Assembly (NCBI GenBank): GCA_015179125.1
Contig: WHVA01000001.1
Coordinates: forward strand, 186,001 to 250,000
Direction: 5' to 3'
DNA: 64,000 bases
Origin: Gautieria morchelliformis
Lineage: Eukaryota; Basidiomycota; Agaricomycetes; Gomphales; Gomphaceae
Shown: piece after piece, positions 23,001-32,968 of the stretch
How the letters are laid out: each line of letters opens with the position of its first letter
How positions within the stretch are numbered: the stretch's first letter is position 1
Position numbers and translations under genes: made by a program
The notes under the pieces: generated by a model
What the model was told of the DNA's origin: nothing
The model's database searches: none
The model's input: only the letters and a program-made list of their open reading frames with translations

Positions 23001-24492
23001 ACCGACTCCTTTAGGACGATGTTCGGGATCCCGTCATCCCCCGGCGCCTTGTGGGGTTTCAGCCGTCCCAGCTGACGTCTGAGCTGGTCCTCGTGGAGCT
23101 GGAAGTCGTGCGGCACCCGTTTTGGGTATCGATAGCCTGGTGGTACTTGCGACTCGGCTGGCTTGGGCGGGAAGAACGCTGCTGCTAGTGCCTTGCTCTT
23201 GTCCTCGTTGGTTTCTGCCGCCTGCGCGCTACTCCCAGCGCTGGTAGTGTGCAGTGCCGGGATCCTTGACCTTCCCCCATCCATGGCAGGGTTGGTCAGG
23301 TACCTGTTTGCCATCCACAGCAGCCCTTCGTCGAGCCCCTCCACGTAGTCGATCCAGTGTTGCGCCTTTGCCGCGCTGATCGCCTTGCCGTACTTTTCTC
23401 CGATCTCTCTGTGTTCTACATGGGCGGGGTGGTCAGCATTGGCACGATGTATATAAGATATATTATTCAATCTTTGTTCTTGGCCTTTTTTAGCTCCGAT
23501 AGTTCCCTATTCCACCATCTCCTGGAGTGTGGTACTGGCTTTGAGAGCGGTACGGCCGAGTCGATGGCATCCTGGATAGCCACCGTCAGCATCTTGGCCA
23601 TCTTGTTGAACTCATCTACGGTGCCGATCTCCTTCGCATCTGGAACTTCCTCCAGGAGTTCCGCCAGCCGCTCCCTAAACTCGTCCCAGTCCACCATTCG
23701 AAAGTTGCGGAACGGCTTGGGCTCTTTGACCGCTACGTCGACGTCCAGCGTGGTAAGGATAGGCACGTGATCCGTGCCGGGGCCACTCCCGGGGGCGGTG
23801 TCGCAGGTGATGACCAAGTCGACGATGTTGTCCGTGCAGAATATATTGTCGACCCTCGTCCAATTTTTTGTCGACATTGATTGCAGAGTGGGAAGGTGTC
23901 TTGGTAGTGCCATAGCTAAGTTGTGATCTGCTATCAGAGAGATCAGCTCCTCAGCGGCTCTGGTCGCGTCTGCCGTGAAGAGGTGGTGGTTTCTTTCCTC
24001 GTCCCACATGGGGTGGTGACGGTTGAAGTCGCCGCACCATATCATGGAGTCCGCCCCATGTTGCAGGATGCGTTCGCACTCTGAGCTGACGAAGTTGTCC
24101 ACCACTCTCAGCGCCGCAGAATGCTCACAGTCGTTGTAGATGTTGAAGATGGTCGTTTTTCCCTGGAGATGCTTGAACTGAATGGCTGTGACGTTGTTGG
24201 TTCCTGCGACCGGGACCTGCGACCACGTATTGGTGTCCAGCGCCGCTTTCACCAGGATGACCGATCACTTGGTAGAAGTGTCAGTAAGATGGGAGGAAGG
24301 GTATAGTACTCGCCAGTGATAGTTCGCCTTTGTATTTCCCAGTGTGTCGATGTAAGGCTCTTGCAGCAGTAGCAGGTCCCACTCCTTGTGCGCCGCGGAG
24401 TTGATGAGGTCGTATTGGGCTTTGTCGGACTTGTTGAGGTTTTGTTGGTATAGTCTCAGTCTCTTTGGTGTGGGTCCTATCTCTCTATTCAT
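20038..24492 (-). pseudogene. LINE1 ORF2: endonuclease, RT, RNase H, terminal zinc motif
   Basis: The ATG at 24492 (MNREIGPTPKRLRLYQQN) begins the apurinic-like endonuclease (LLLQEPYIDTLG, WCGDFNRHHPMWDEE, GTDHVPILTTLDVDV), broken by a frameshift at about 24252-24265. A further break at about 23468 precedes RT (23470-21560: AYRPIALLNTIGKVL, FLDIEGAFPNAV, catalytic YVDD in AIAYVDDASLYSEG). A solo copia LTR interrupts at 21558/21062; removing it and one CATCA restores the frame (THAPDDAPCLF). RNase H follows (VKIYADGSG, YEAEAIGLALAL, LLDNQGV, GNEDADREAK) and then a zf-RVT-like CPACHRAEETTHHFLFDC, ending at 20038. Inactive because of the two breaks and the insertion. Confidence 0.88.
21062..21558 (-). 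repeat. Solo copia LTR, variant subfamily E2, in LINE1 ORF2
   Basis: 497 bp, minus orientation, TGTTGGGTGCATTGATGC...CCTGTCCTCTACA. TSD CATCA at 21057-21061 and 21559-21563. Nearly the same as 56352-56848; its 3' end differs from the E LTR, which ends GTTGCTAACA. Confidence 0.9.
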
Positions 24493-24502
24493 TGCGGGTG
24501 GT

Positions 24503-26445
24503 TCAGCGGGGCGTCCCTTCCTCTCTGCCTGTGCTGCCCCCCCTGATGGAGGGGCCGATGCTGATGTTGTTGGGGGAAGTGGCCGGGCTGGTATGATGTC
24601 GAGGGGAAATTGGCTGTGCCATGCATCCATCCTGTGGGGGCGGCGTCCTGCGCCCGTACGGTAGGGTCATCTGTCTGAAGCCGCCCTTCCTGTGATGAAC
24701 TGTTTCCCAGCCTACATCATGCGTCGCTGCGTTTGGCTGGGCTGTTACCATGGGTATTGGGGGTGGGGGAGGCGGTTTGGGCGGCTGCGACACGTGCATC
24801 CAAGCCTCCTCTGTGGGGAAGTACGGCAGCTGGTTCTCGATCAGTTTTGCATCCATTTCCGCGCACTTACCAAGGAAGGTGGGGCAGGTCCTAGCCCAAC
24901 TTGCATGGTCGTTTGACCTGCATGACACGCAGAACTGTCTTGCGTGGCTGCATGTTGCTGTCCTGTGTCTCCCCCCGCAGGTGCCGCACGTGTCGTATTC
25001 TTGCGAGCATTCGTAGGATAGATGGTTCCATCCGTGGCATTTGAGGCATCTAATGGGCTCCTTTTTGCATTTTTCGGCGTACACCTGTTTCTGGCATATT
25101 ATCAGCCCCTCCGTGAGCACCCTATTGGCCGTTTCTGGAGTGGTGAAGGTGACCAGCGCATGGCCGCAGGTTTGGTTGGCCGCCTGGCGCTGCTTTGGCT
25201 TGATCCACCTGGCCTTGTCGACCGCCCCGCGAGGGATCCGGTTGTTTTCCTCTATTCCCCTGAGCTCGCCTTCCCTCTCTGGCTCGAAGTGTAGTGGAAC
25301 GAATTGGAGTACCAGCGGGATGAGGCGCATCTTCATTCTCGCGTCTGGGGCTAATGCCTCTGTGAATTGGACCCTGTGTCACGCCTCATTGAGCCATCTT
25401 GCTGCCTCCTCGGAGCTGAGTTCAAAGAGAATGCCCCCGTTGGCGAGTCTTCTGGCACTGACCACGGCATGGGCGTCTTCTGAGCCCATGCTGCCAATGA
25501 TTTCGTTGGCTTTCAGAATGAGGTGGGCATTGTCAAGGTCCCCTAGGATGCGATCCCCTGCGCTTGCCGTGTCCACTAACACCTGTCTCTGCTTTACGCC
25601 TTCCCTCGCTCTTACCCTGGTATCCAGGGTGGTTGCCTCCGTCGGTGCCCGCTGTGGTGTGGACGCGGCTTTTAAGATGACGTCCCGGTAAGTTGCCGTG
25701 GATTCGTTGATTTGGGATGCGACGTGGCGACTGTAGTGGTCACCGACTGTATCGCTGTCACGGCCGCCGCTGCGTCCTCCACCACCTGGCGGGAAAGACT
25801 GGCCGCACCTTCGATTATCGTGGTGGCTTTGCTGAGCATGGCCGCGGCCTCTTGTATCTGGCCTGCGAGCTCCGCCCTTTCCACCCCTACTCCTTCCTTT
25901 ACCATCTCCACAATCCTCTCGCTTCTCGCTTCGTCCCCTAGCCACTCCATCACGAAGGCGACGGATCGCATCGCGTTGACCGCTTGCCGCGGCATGCCTT
26001 TGTACTGCGTGGCCTGCAGTAGCGCAGTGGACAGTGTGTCGATCGTCCAGGAAGTGCCGGGTACTGTTAGTAGGGTGCGTTCAAGGTACTGCTTACCTTC
26101 TTCATCGTTCATTACTTCCTGGCCTGGCAGGCCCCTTATTTCCTCATGGGTGAGCGTCTCCGTGTCTGCTGCCGCCCCTCTGGTGACTGGGCAAGTCGTA
26201 GGCGCCCGTTTCTCAGCGGAGGGTGCAGCTTGCCTCGTCGTCTCAGCCTGTTTTTCCTTAGCCGGGGCCGCTGTCACTTTGGGCTGTATTCGGCCCTGGG
26301 CGTCTAACTTGGTCTGCACCATAGCCGGGGTCGTCGCCTGCCGTTGTGTTGGAGTGACTCTTCCCCTCGCCCCGCTCGTCGACGCTTTGTTCGACATTGG
26401 GGCCAGGGCGGGGTGGATGGGTGGATTCGTGTCCTCTTGGTGCAT
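24503..26445 (-). pseudogene. LINE1 ORF1: nucleic-acid-binding protein with three CCHC knuckles
   Basis: The ATG at 26445 (MHQEDTNPPIHPALAP) opens a Thr/Ala-rich N-terminus and a helical middle (QIQEAAAMLSKATTIIEG). A frameshift near 25720 is needed to continue (INESTATYRDVILKAAS). A TGA at 25379 (after WLNEA) interrupts the same frame that resumes with HRVQFTEALAPDARMKMR. The C-terminal part has CLKCHGWNHLSYEC, CGTCGGRHRTATC and CVSCRSNDHASWARTC. The stop at 24503 lies about 10 nt before the ORF2 ATG, a usual LINE arrangement. The role is RNA chaperone and RNP formation, from family knowledge. Confidence 0.82.
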
Positions 26446-26612
26446 AGAGAGGGCGTTTTGGGAGTGTAGCTTCGCTGATATGCCGAGAACCTGCTTAGAA
26501 CCAGTTAAGCGCCCTGCCGATGGTGGTGGTCAGAGTGCAAAAGAGGTCCTATGTTGTATCATGACTGCACACCCCTATCCAACCCTGACTCGTGATGGCC
26601 TCTTTCCTATTC

Positions 26613-27185
26613 GGAGGATGGTTGTAACTGTCATATATATGTATATATAGTTTAGCTCATCTATATTTCATAAAATATATCACAATTGAGGCAGTTGCCA
26701 GCACCTGTAAGGCATGCTTAATCCTAGCCCCAAAGTTCTTTCTCACAGTCTGCTGCTCCCCCAGGAAAAGGTGTATACCCCATTGTCTAAACATCAATAG
26801 TTACATATCTTTGTACTAATACATGCATATTATTTTAAACATACCTTCTAATCAGATCTCTCAACCATATATAATAATATAGTACAGGTATTGTTCATAC
26901 TTGCTTCTATATTCTGTGATTGTACATCTAACATGTTTCATGTATACTTTTAATATATAGTCATCCACATCCTCTCTGAAATTGCTCTGTTATATCAATA
27001 CACACCATGCTTTAGCACATACAACCATATTTTTAAAATATCAGAACATTCAAAAAGATTTAGGATATCCACAATATACAAGTTGCTCAAAATGATGGAC
27101 TATGAATTCAGTTAGGGTTGATATTTTAAAAGATATCTCATATATCCTAGAAGAATGTACATTGTTGTCAATGTGAACATCCTCC
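26613..27185. mobile_element. MITE-like AT-rich insertion in the D 3' LTR
   Basis: 573 bp absent from the D 5' LTR. The ends are GGAGGATG and CATCCTCC, an 8-bp perfect terminal inverted repeat with weaker complementarity for a further ~10 bp. TTC flanks both sides (26610-26612, 27186-27188), consistent with a 3-bp TSD. No coding capacity. A 3-bp TSD suggests a PIF/Harbinger-type non-autonomous element; this is inference. Confidence 0.62.
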
Positions 27186-27681
27186 TTCACTGATACCTTA
27201 CAAACATTCATTATAAGTAGTTTACATTCGCATGTATATTCCCCAGTTCAATTATCGTACGTCGTTCATCTTGTGCAGCTTTGACCTCGCTGTGGTCATC
27301 ATCTTAAGCCTTCTCTTGGAGATTCTCATCTTCGACTAGCAAAGGGCTTAGGCATCACTGGTGAGTTCTTGTAATTCACATTCGTTACCTTAGCCTTCGA
27401 ACTATTTTCTGTGCTGTTGGAGCGCCTTCGCCAGCGAAGGGATTGTCGAGACTTAGACAGCCCTTCCGTGAGACCTTGCACGTTACATCGTCAAGAGTCA
27501 CGGGCTATTTCGCTACAATTGTAGATAGGGCAAGCCCCGTTCGGGCAACCCTCTTACCTTGTGAACATTCGTTGGTTCACCTATTCGCCGAATGGCATAC
27601 TTATTCGCACAAGTTATTAGGGCATTCGCTGTGTTCACTAATACACGATATTAATGCCTGAAAACCAATCTTGACACTCAT

Positions 27682-27969
27682 GTACACATATATTGTGTAC
27701 CTCGACTTGACTCATTGTATATGCACTATCTCGGCATCAGCTTTATAGCTCAGTGTGTGATCCAGCATGTGAACTGGATAGCCTCACTCATAGGCTCATA
27801 ACTCGTGTGTATGCACATATGTGCACCTCAATGAACTCAGATGCTCATGAGTGGTCAGATTCAGGACATACCAAAATATTGTCCATAGATGATATTGGGA
27901 CAAGAATCAATGACTGAGCATCTTATTCCCTGAACGGCACACTTCTTCACACAAGCTATTCAGAAAGGA
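27682..27969. other. Unassigned flank with a small D-type LTR fragment
   Basis: After the D TSD there is AT-rich sequence without a gene. About 27918-27965 (CTGAACGGCACACTTCTTCAC) resembles the 3' part of the D LTR and its relative at 59470. Confidence 0.4.
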
Positions 27970-29676
27970 CTGAACTAGTGGGATTGCAGGTTCCAAAACA
28001 GACAAGTACTATATGCAGTGAAATGAATTTATGCTGTTCATCCAATGTCTGCACAGGGACATACCACATCAATGATAATAGCACCAAGAATACGCAGCCC
28101 AAAAACACCCAAAACTCTTTGATTCTGAAGGCAAATCGCATAGGTGCGAGCTAGCAGAAGGCCTATATCATAAAATGTGTTGATCCTTCTGCCTGAGAAA
28201 TATATGGGTATAATCACTCACCCTGTACACCAATCAGGGAAGGAACTGCGAAAGCATCAAGTAGGTGAGTTAGAGTATTACACTTCCTTGAAGATATGAG
28301 TCTCTGGTTTGCTTCTTCATAAAGAATGGAAGTCATACTACATACTCATTCCAATCAGTAAGGGTGTTACATATGAGAGCATTGTGGTAATATACCTCAA
28401 TGGACGTAGATAAATTACCATATATGGTAACAAGAAACAAAACCACGGAGAGGTAACGAGCGAATAAATAGAGAATGGTGCCGATTTTGACGGTCTTGCA
28501 CCAAATGTGCTTGATCTTACATGGCAGTGTGAGAAGAGTGTCGTAGATGAGCAGTGCTGTATAACAAGGTATGGAAATTGTGGATTTAGATAGGGGATAT
28601 GTACGCATACCAAGCGCTGCGACGATGGTAGAGTTGACCGCAAAGCCAGTTCAGGTAAGTTCCTCTGCATCCCACTTAATGTGGTAAGTACGTACTTGTC
28701 TGATAGCACCTGGATTTCAGCCGAGGGGTCCACCTGAGACATGATATAAAAAAGAAAATCTGGGATGCACACGAGGAACTGAGTTTTGCATAGCGATGTG
28801 GGTTGGAGCAGCACAGGGAAGGTCTATATGTAAGATTCTGGCCATGGGTGCTGCCAGGTCAACAGATATTCACAGCAGCCTATATCAGTACCAAAGCATG
28901 GCACAATCTGCGATGCGGATGGGTCTGATAGACGAACATCACATGTAAAAAGATTAATAGTAGAAGCATCGGATAAGTATAGTTAGCTGCTCGGGCTAGT
29001 AATTGAGGCATGCAGGCAATTGGTTATTTCATCCGATTTTCCTGGGCGGAATGGTCTCCAAAATCCATTGAAACCTTGTCATCATGCACTTAACACTCAT
29101 TGAGGACTCATAGTGCGATGTCAGCATAACAAACGACACATAAAAACACTCCCATAAAGCTCACTGATGTGTATTAATATGACGCATCTCCAGTGTGTTA
29201 CTTATGAAGATGAGAACACGAGAAGCGAGATGATATAAGAGATTTAGGCTGTCCGGCTCAATGCACAGAGCTTGCACGTGGCTGTAATTCTATAGCGATG
29301 CTGGATTATCTCGGAAGAGGTATCAGTTCGTGTCAACATTGCTCGATGTGGCGACACGAGACAACTCTCATTGGGGAGGCATGTCCTGAACGGCGTTGAA
29401 AGAAGTGGTATGAACGGACTATCGAATTTAACTTGGAGCACAACACCATGGTATCCGCGAGGCTGAGCATTCGGTGTATCGGATGCGACGGTGATGCAGA
29501 GCTGTTTAGAATGACGACAGTGCCACCTAGCGAGAATAAACGGTACTGGTGTCCCTTGGTAACTGGTTTGATCCAGAGCTAAATATAAGCAACATTATCG
29601 ACATATACAGCACATCCCCTTCGCATTTCGTAACTACCGGATACTGATTATCCCGAGTGAAGTGAGGCTTCGTCGT
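27970..29676 (-). pseudogene. DUF6533-type gene, copy 2 (inverted relative to copy 3)
   Basis: Minus-strand duplicate of 37683-39685. Upstream region 28745-29676, ATG near 28742 (MSQVDPSAEIQVLSD), core ALLIYDTLLTLPCKIKHIWCK at about 28490-28560, further exons to about 28140, including FAFRIKEFWVFLGC-like sequence where copy 3 has RTYAISLQNQKVLGVLG. The copy ends at about 27970, so the distal exons are missing. Splice sites differ from copy 3, and a frame check shows breaks. Head-to-head with copy 3 around the 30-37.6 kb region. Confidence 0.6.
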
Positions 29677-30139
29677 GCGCGGCGACATCAGGAACCCACC
29701 AAACAAAGACAATCATGCACGCCGACTCAGTTACAACGAGCAGGACACAGACACGGACCCGACCAAACCCTGACGTGGTCATTGCATGGTACGCACATGT
29801 CGTCCCTCCACTCCCTCGTCTTTCACGGGGCTAGCACGCATTTTACCCGACCACTACGATCGGTTCACCTCCCCTCACATGACACTAACAGCCTCCCCTC
29901 CCAGGCTTCTTATCACCCACCGTCCTCTCCAGCGCACGGACATGAACTGGTCATGATGTTTCCGGCGTGTCCGCCAGTGGCGGGGCGTGTGTGTATGTGC
30001 CGGGTGTAGAAAAGGCCAACAAGAGGAACGAGCAGAGTGTATGGTATTTCCCTTTGCATATAAACAGGCCGCCCATCCTGCATGACGCGTCGTTTACTGT
30101 CTTCTGCCCCACGTCTCGCCATCCATATCCATCTGCCAG

Positions 30140-31688
30140 CATGACCCAGACCCAGACCCAAACACGGACCCTGGAGACGCGGATGGTATGTCCCGTTGCC
30201 CAGTCCCTCGTGTCGCTTACCGAGCGCCACTCGCTGCTCCCTAGACTCCACCCTCCCGCCCTCACGTCCTGCACCTCCCTCCCGCCCGCAGATGGCCGCA
30301 CCCGCACGACCCGCACGCCCACCGCGACACGGGGGGGCTTCCATGCGGAGGACGCGCGCTGCCCGTGCGAGGCGTGTGCGCGGGGCGAGCTCGAGAAGAA
30401 TCGGCACCTGGAGCGTGAGCGTGGCCGCGGGACGTCCGCGTCGTTTGGCGTGCCTTTTTCGGCGACGGGGGCGGAGGCGGAGAATGGGGCTCGCGCGCAC
30501 TCAGAGGCGGGCGCACCTGCGATGATACGGACCCTCCCATACAGCGGGAGTGTTAGAATAAATGAGATAGCTATATCACACAGTATTCTAAGGTCTATAC
30601 AATCGTCTAACTGAGCTAACATCTGGGAGGAATAATCCATGCACCAGTAACAGTGCCTGCCCTGGAAAGCAGGCACCTGGGCCCTGGTCAGAAGAAATAT
30701 TGCTATGGGACTAATAGACCCATACAGGGACATCGGACACGATGGAGATTGCAGTACACTGTCCTATCTATGGACGTACTGAATAGCTACCTCAGGAGAG
30801 ATGTACAGAGATGGCAAATGCCTTGCCAAGGCTGCTGTAGGCACACAGCACAGGACACACATGATTTCTTTTCTATTCTATTCCCCTGACCAGCTCCACT
30901 GATTACGAGCTATATTACATGTTGAAAGGGGCTTTGTACATTGCTCCAAGGTCCCAACTTAGATACTTGTCAGTAGGCCAAGTATCCCCATCAATGTTCC
31001 TGCTCCACAGCTGTATGCAGCCTGTGGAGCATTTCCACGTTATCCTGACCCATTCTATCACTATCTTGAACACTGGTAGTCACTACTATTTTAGTATAAG
31101 TAGCTACCATAAATGTATGAACAATATTATCCAGAATATTACCCAGAACAATCCAGAATTGCTGTTTCACCTCCTGAAGTAACTGTAGACTTGTTTGATA
31201 GCTACAGAGCTCATTTCTTGATATTTTATTCCAATTCTTTGTTGAGAGTCTACTATCACTGTTTACTCTATACTATCTCAAAAGCGAACACTTTTGATCT
31301 GACTGTTCTTCGGATCGACACCAATCTTCTATCGACTCGGTCACGTGACCTACATCAATCAGTGACGCACTCGCTCCACAGAGCTTAGTCAGCTCGCGCA
31401 TATACCGTGCACAGGGGTGCACGAAGAGTCCCAACTCCCTGAGTCATCAAATATATCTGTTCTGATATATCTGATATATTATTCCTAAAAGGGAGTACTT
31501 CAATGTGGCACCCGCGTGGGGGTTCAGACCCGTGGCTGATCCCCAGTTTCATGTCGGCAGGGCGCGCGTGTGCGTGCGCGCGCGATTGGCACGGCAGGGC
31601 CCGGGGACGAGCCTCTGCGAAGCAGCAGAGGGGGCTGGGGCTGGGGCTGGGGCTGGAGAGCGGGACCGACGTCGATGTGTCTTGGTGA
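30140..31688 (+). CDS. Possible host gene in GC-rich island, interrupted by a solo LTR
   Basis: Base composition changes sharply at about 30100. CATATAAACA at about 30057 precedes an ATG at 30140 (MTQTQTQTRTLETRM), with a plausible intron start GTATGTCC at 30185 and end CCCGCAG at 30291. One frame of the following exon (DGRTRTTRTPTATRGGFHAED) has strongly G/C third positions and runs into the LTR at 30551. Skipping the LTR and one GGGAG copy continues it in frame as PYSGSTSMWHPRGGSDPW to a stop at about 31688. The exon-intron phase does not fit this frame perfectly, so the model is uncertain. No known domain recognised. Confidence 0.3.
30551..31490 (+). repeat. Solo LTR of the gypsy I family
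   Basis: 940 bp, TGTTAGAATAAATG...ATTCCTAAAA, TSD GGGAG at 30546-30550 and 31491-31495. Similar to the LTR at 55632-57117, clearest over its last ~500 bp (TATAAGTAG, CTACAGAGCTCATTTC, CGGTCACGTGACC). The 3' terminus is not the usual CA. Confidence 0.75.
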
Positions 31689-32668
31689 CGCTGTATGTCC
31701 CGCCTGGGGGCCGCGTACGCGACGCACGTGAGCACGTGCGCGTGTCGTCCCGCACATCCCCGCACCCCCGCACACACTCCGCCGCGGCCCACAACAACTG
31801 CAGCCGCACCGCAGCGCCACGCACCCCCCGCGAGCCCCATTACCCGCGCCCACCACCGGCGCCGCCAGCGCACCCTTACCCGCACCCTTGCCCATACCGG
31901 CCCCCTTGGCAGACCCCCCCAGACCCCGCCGCCGCCACGCGGGCAAATGCACGAGCCGCGTCTTCGCTAACCCGCCCACCACGCCACTTGGTAACGGGAA
32001 CGGGAAAGGACCCCCGCCCAATGTGTACCCCGCGCCCATCCTCCCCCCACACCCCGCCGCACGCGCACGCCTACCTGGGCTCGTCACACTCCCCGCGCCC
32101 GCATGCACACCTTGACCCGCCGCAGCACTTGAGCGCAAACGCAAACGCAAACGCATGGCACACCACACTCGCCTGCACCGCAGGCTGTTACGGTCCCGGG
32201 GTGGGTGGGGCTGGTGCGGAGGTGCCGAGTCTGGTGCCCGTGCAGTGGCATTAGGCGCATTTATTAAGGCTTTGGGTGTGTGGGATGCGTCGCTGTGTGG
32301 CCATGAGGTATGCGCAAAGTTGTAGTTCCGAGTCAGAGTCAGTAGATCAGTTTACCGCACACGTCGTTTGCCACACGCCGCGCAAAGTACTCAGTTTGTT
32401 CTTGTCGGATCACCCCGCCACCGCCACATCTGGATTCGGATCGATCTCGCCCGATCTTCTAGCGCTAGTTCTGAACCGTGACGCGAACTCCTGACTCGGC
32501 TCAGGACCAGACTCTGCAACGGAGCCTGATTTATTTATGGACTAGGACGACACAGCGCGCTGTAATTGGAACCGTCGTGCAATCATGCATCATGCGCACT
32601 GGCAGTGATGATGCACGACGACTGGCATTCGTGATGCGTCTGGAATATTAGGAGCTTGCCAAGGCCAA
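31689..32668. other. GC-rich sequence without a supported gene
   Basis: Long open frames exist on both strands but reflect C/G richness and lack domains. Contains (GCAAAC)n-like repeats at about 32131-32152. No RNA gene seen. Confidence 0.4.
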
Positions 32669-32889
32669 TGTTAGTAATCGGGACGATGACACCGCCGAGG
32701 CAGAGCCGGCACGCATTTAGCCGGAGGTTCGAGATCGCTCTCGACCCCGGGTTGCTGGTGCACCGGCATCGCATCGGCACAGCAGCTCGAAGAGATTGGT
32801 AATATAGGAACATCATAATTAGTATATAAGGACAGATGATCTTGTACAGATCGTAATATAACAGATTATTATATCTCCTTCGTTCCACA
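32669..32889 (+). repeat. 5' LTR of copia H
   Basis: TGTTAGTAATCGGG...CGTTCCACA, 221 bp, identical by eye to 37433-37653. Confidence 0.95.
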
Positions 32890-32905
32890 GGTTATGGGCC
32901 CCGCG
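32890..32905 (+). other. Primer-binding site of copia H (half-tRNA-iMet type)
   Basis: GGTTATGGGCCCCGCG matches the known copia-type site that pairs with the anticodon arm of initiator tRNA-Met rather than its 3' end. Same core as in element E. Confidence 0.75.
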
Positions 32906-32968
32906 CATAACTAAACTACTACAAATCTAACTACGCTCTATACTCCAATAACTCAATACCGATCGACG

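Larger units (their letters stand above)
19474..26548 (-). mobile_element. LINE1: Tad/I-like non-LTR retrotransposon, near full length
   Basis: About 7.1 kb on the minus strand, flanked by a 12-bp TSD CTATGTTGTATC (19462-19473 and 26549-26560). A 38-T run at 19474-19511 is the poly(A) tail in the minus sense. ORF1 (26445-24503) encodes three CCHC knuckles; ORF2 (24492-20038) encodes endonuclease, RT, RNase H and a terminal zinc motif. It inserted into the 3' LTR of D and later received a solo copia LTR (21062-21558). Confidence 0.9.
13223..27676 (+). mobile_element. Chromovirus-like element D, RT/integrase deleted, with antisense gene
   Basis: 5' LTR 13223-14255. The 3' LTR starts at 19012 and, after two later insertions, ends at 27676. 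The TSD CTCAT is present at 13218-13222 and 27677-27681, which proves the split 3' LTR belongs to this element. The internal region is only 4.76 kb: decayed gag (14459-16519), a rearranged remnant with no RT or integrase (16520-17416), and a spliced gene on the opposite strand (18831-17417). A non-autonomous derivative; it would need enzymes from another copy. Confidence 0.88.
19012..27676 (+). repeat. 3' LTR of element D, in three pieces
   Basis: Pieces 19012-19473, 26549-26612 and 27186-27676 together match the 5' LTR. The first break is LINE1 (12-bp TSD), the second a MITE-like element. It ends AATCTTGACA, followed by the TSD CTCAT. Confidence 0.85.

Noticed and set aside
27430-27660. Small ORF shared by 13974-14240, 27443-27661 and 59210-59539
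   Set aside because: All are the 3' part of D-type LTRs; the shared frame follows from repeat identity.
31505-32254. Long Pro/His/Ala-rich plus-strand ORF and mirror Gly/Arg-rich minus ORFs
   Set aside because: Expected in GC-rich DNA with few stop codons; no domain, start context or homology visible.
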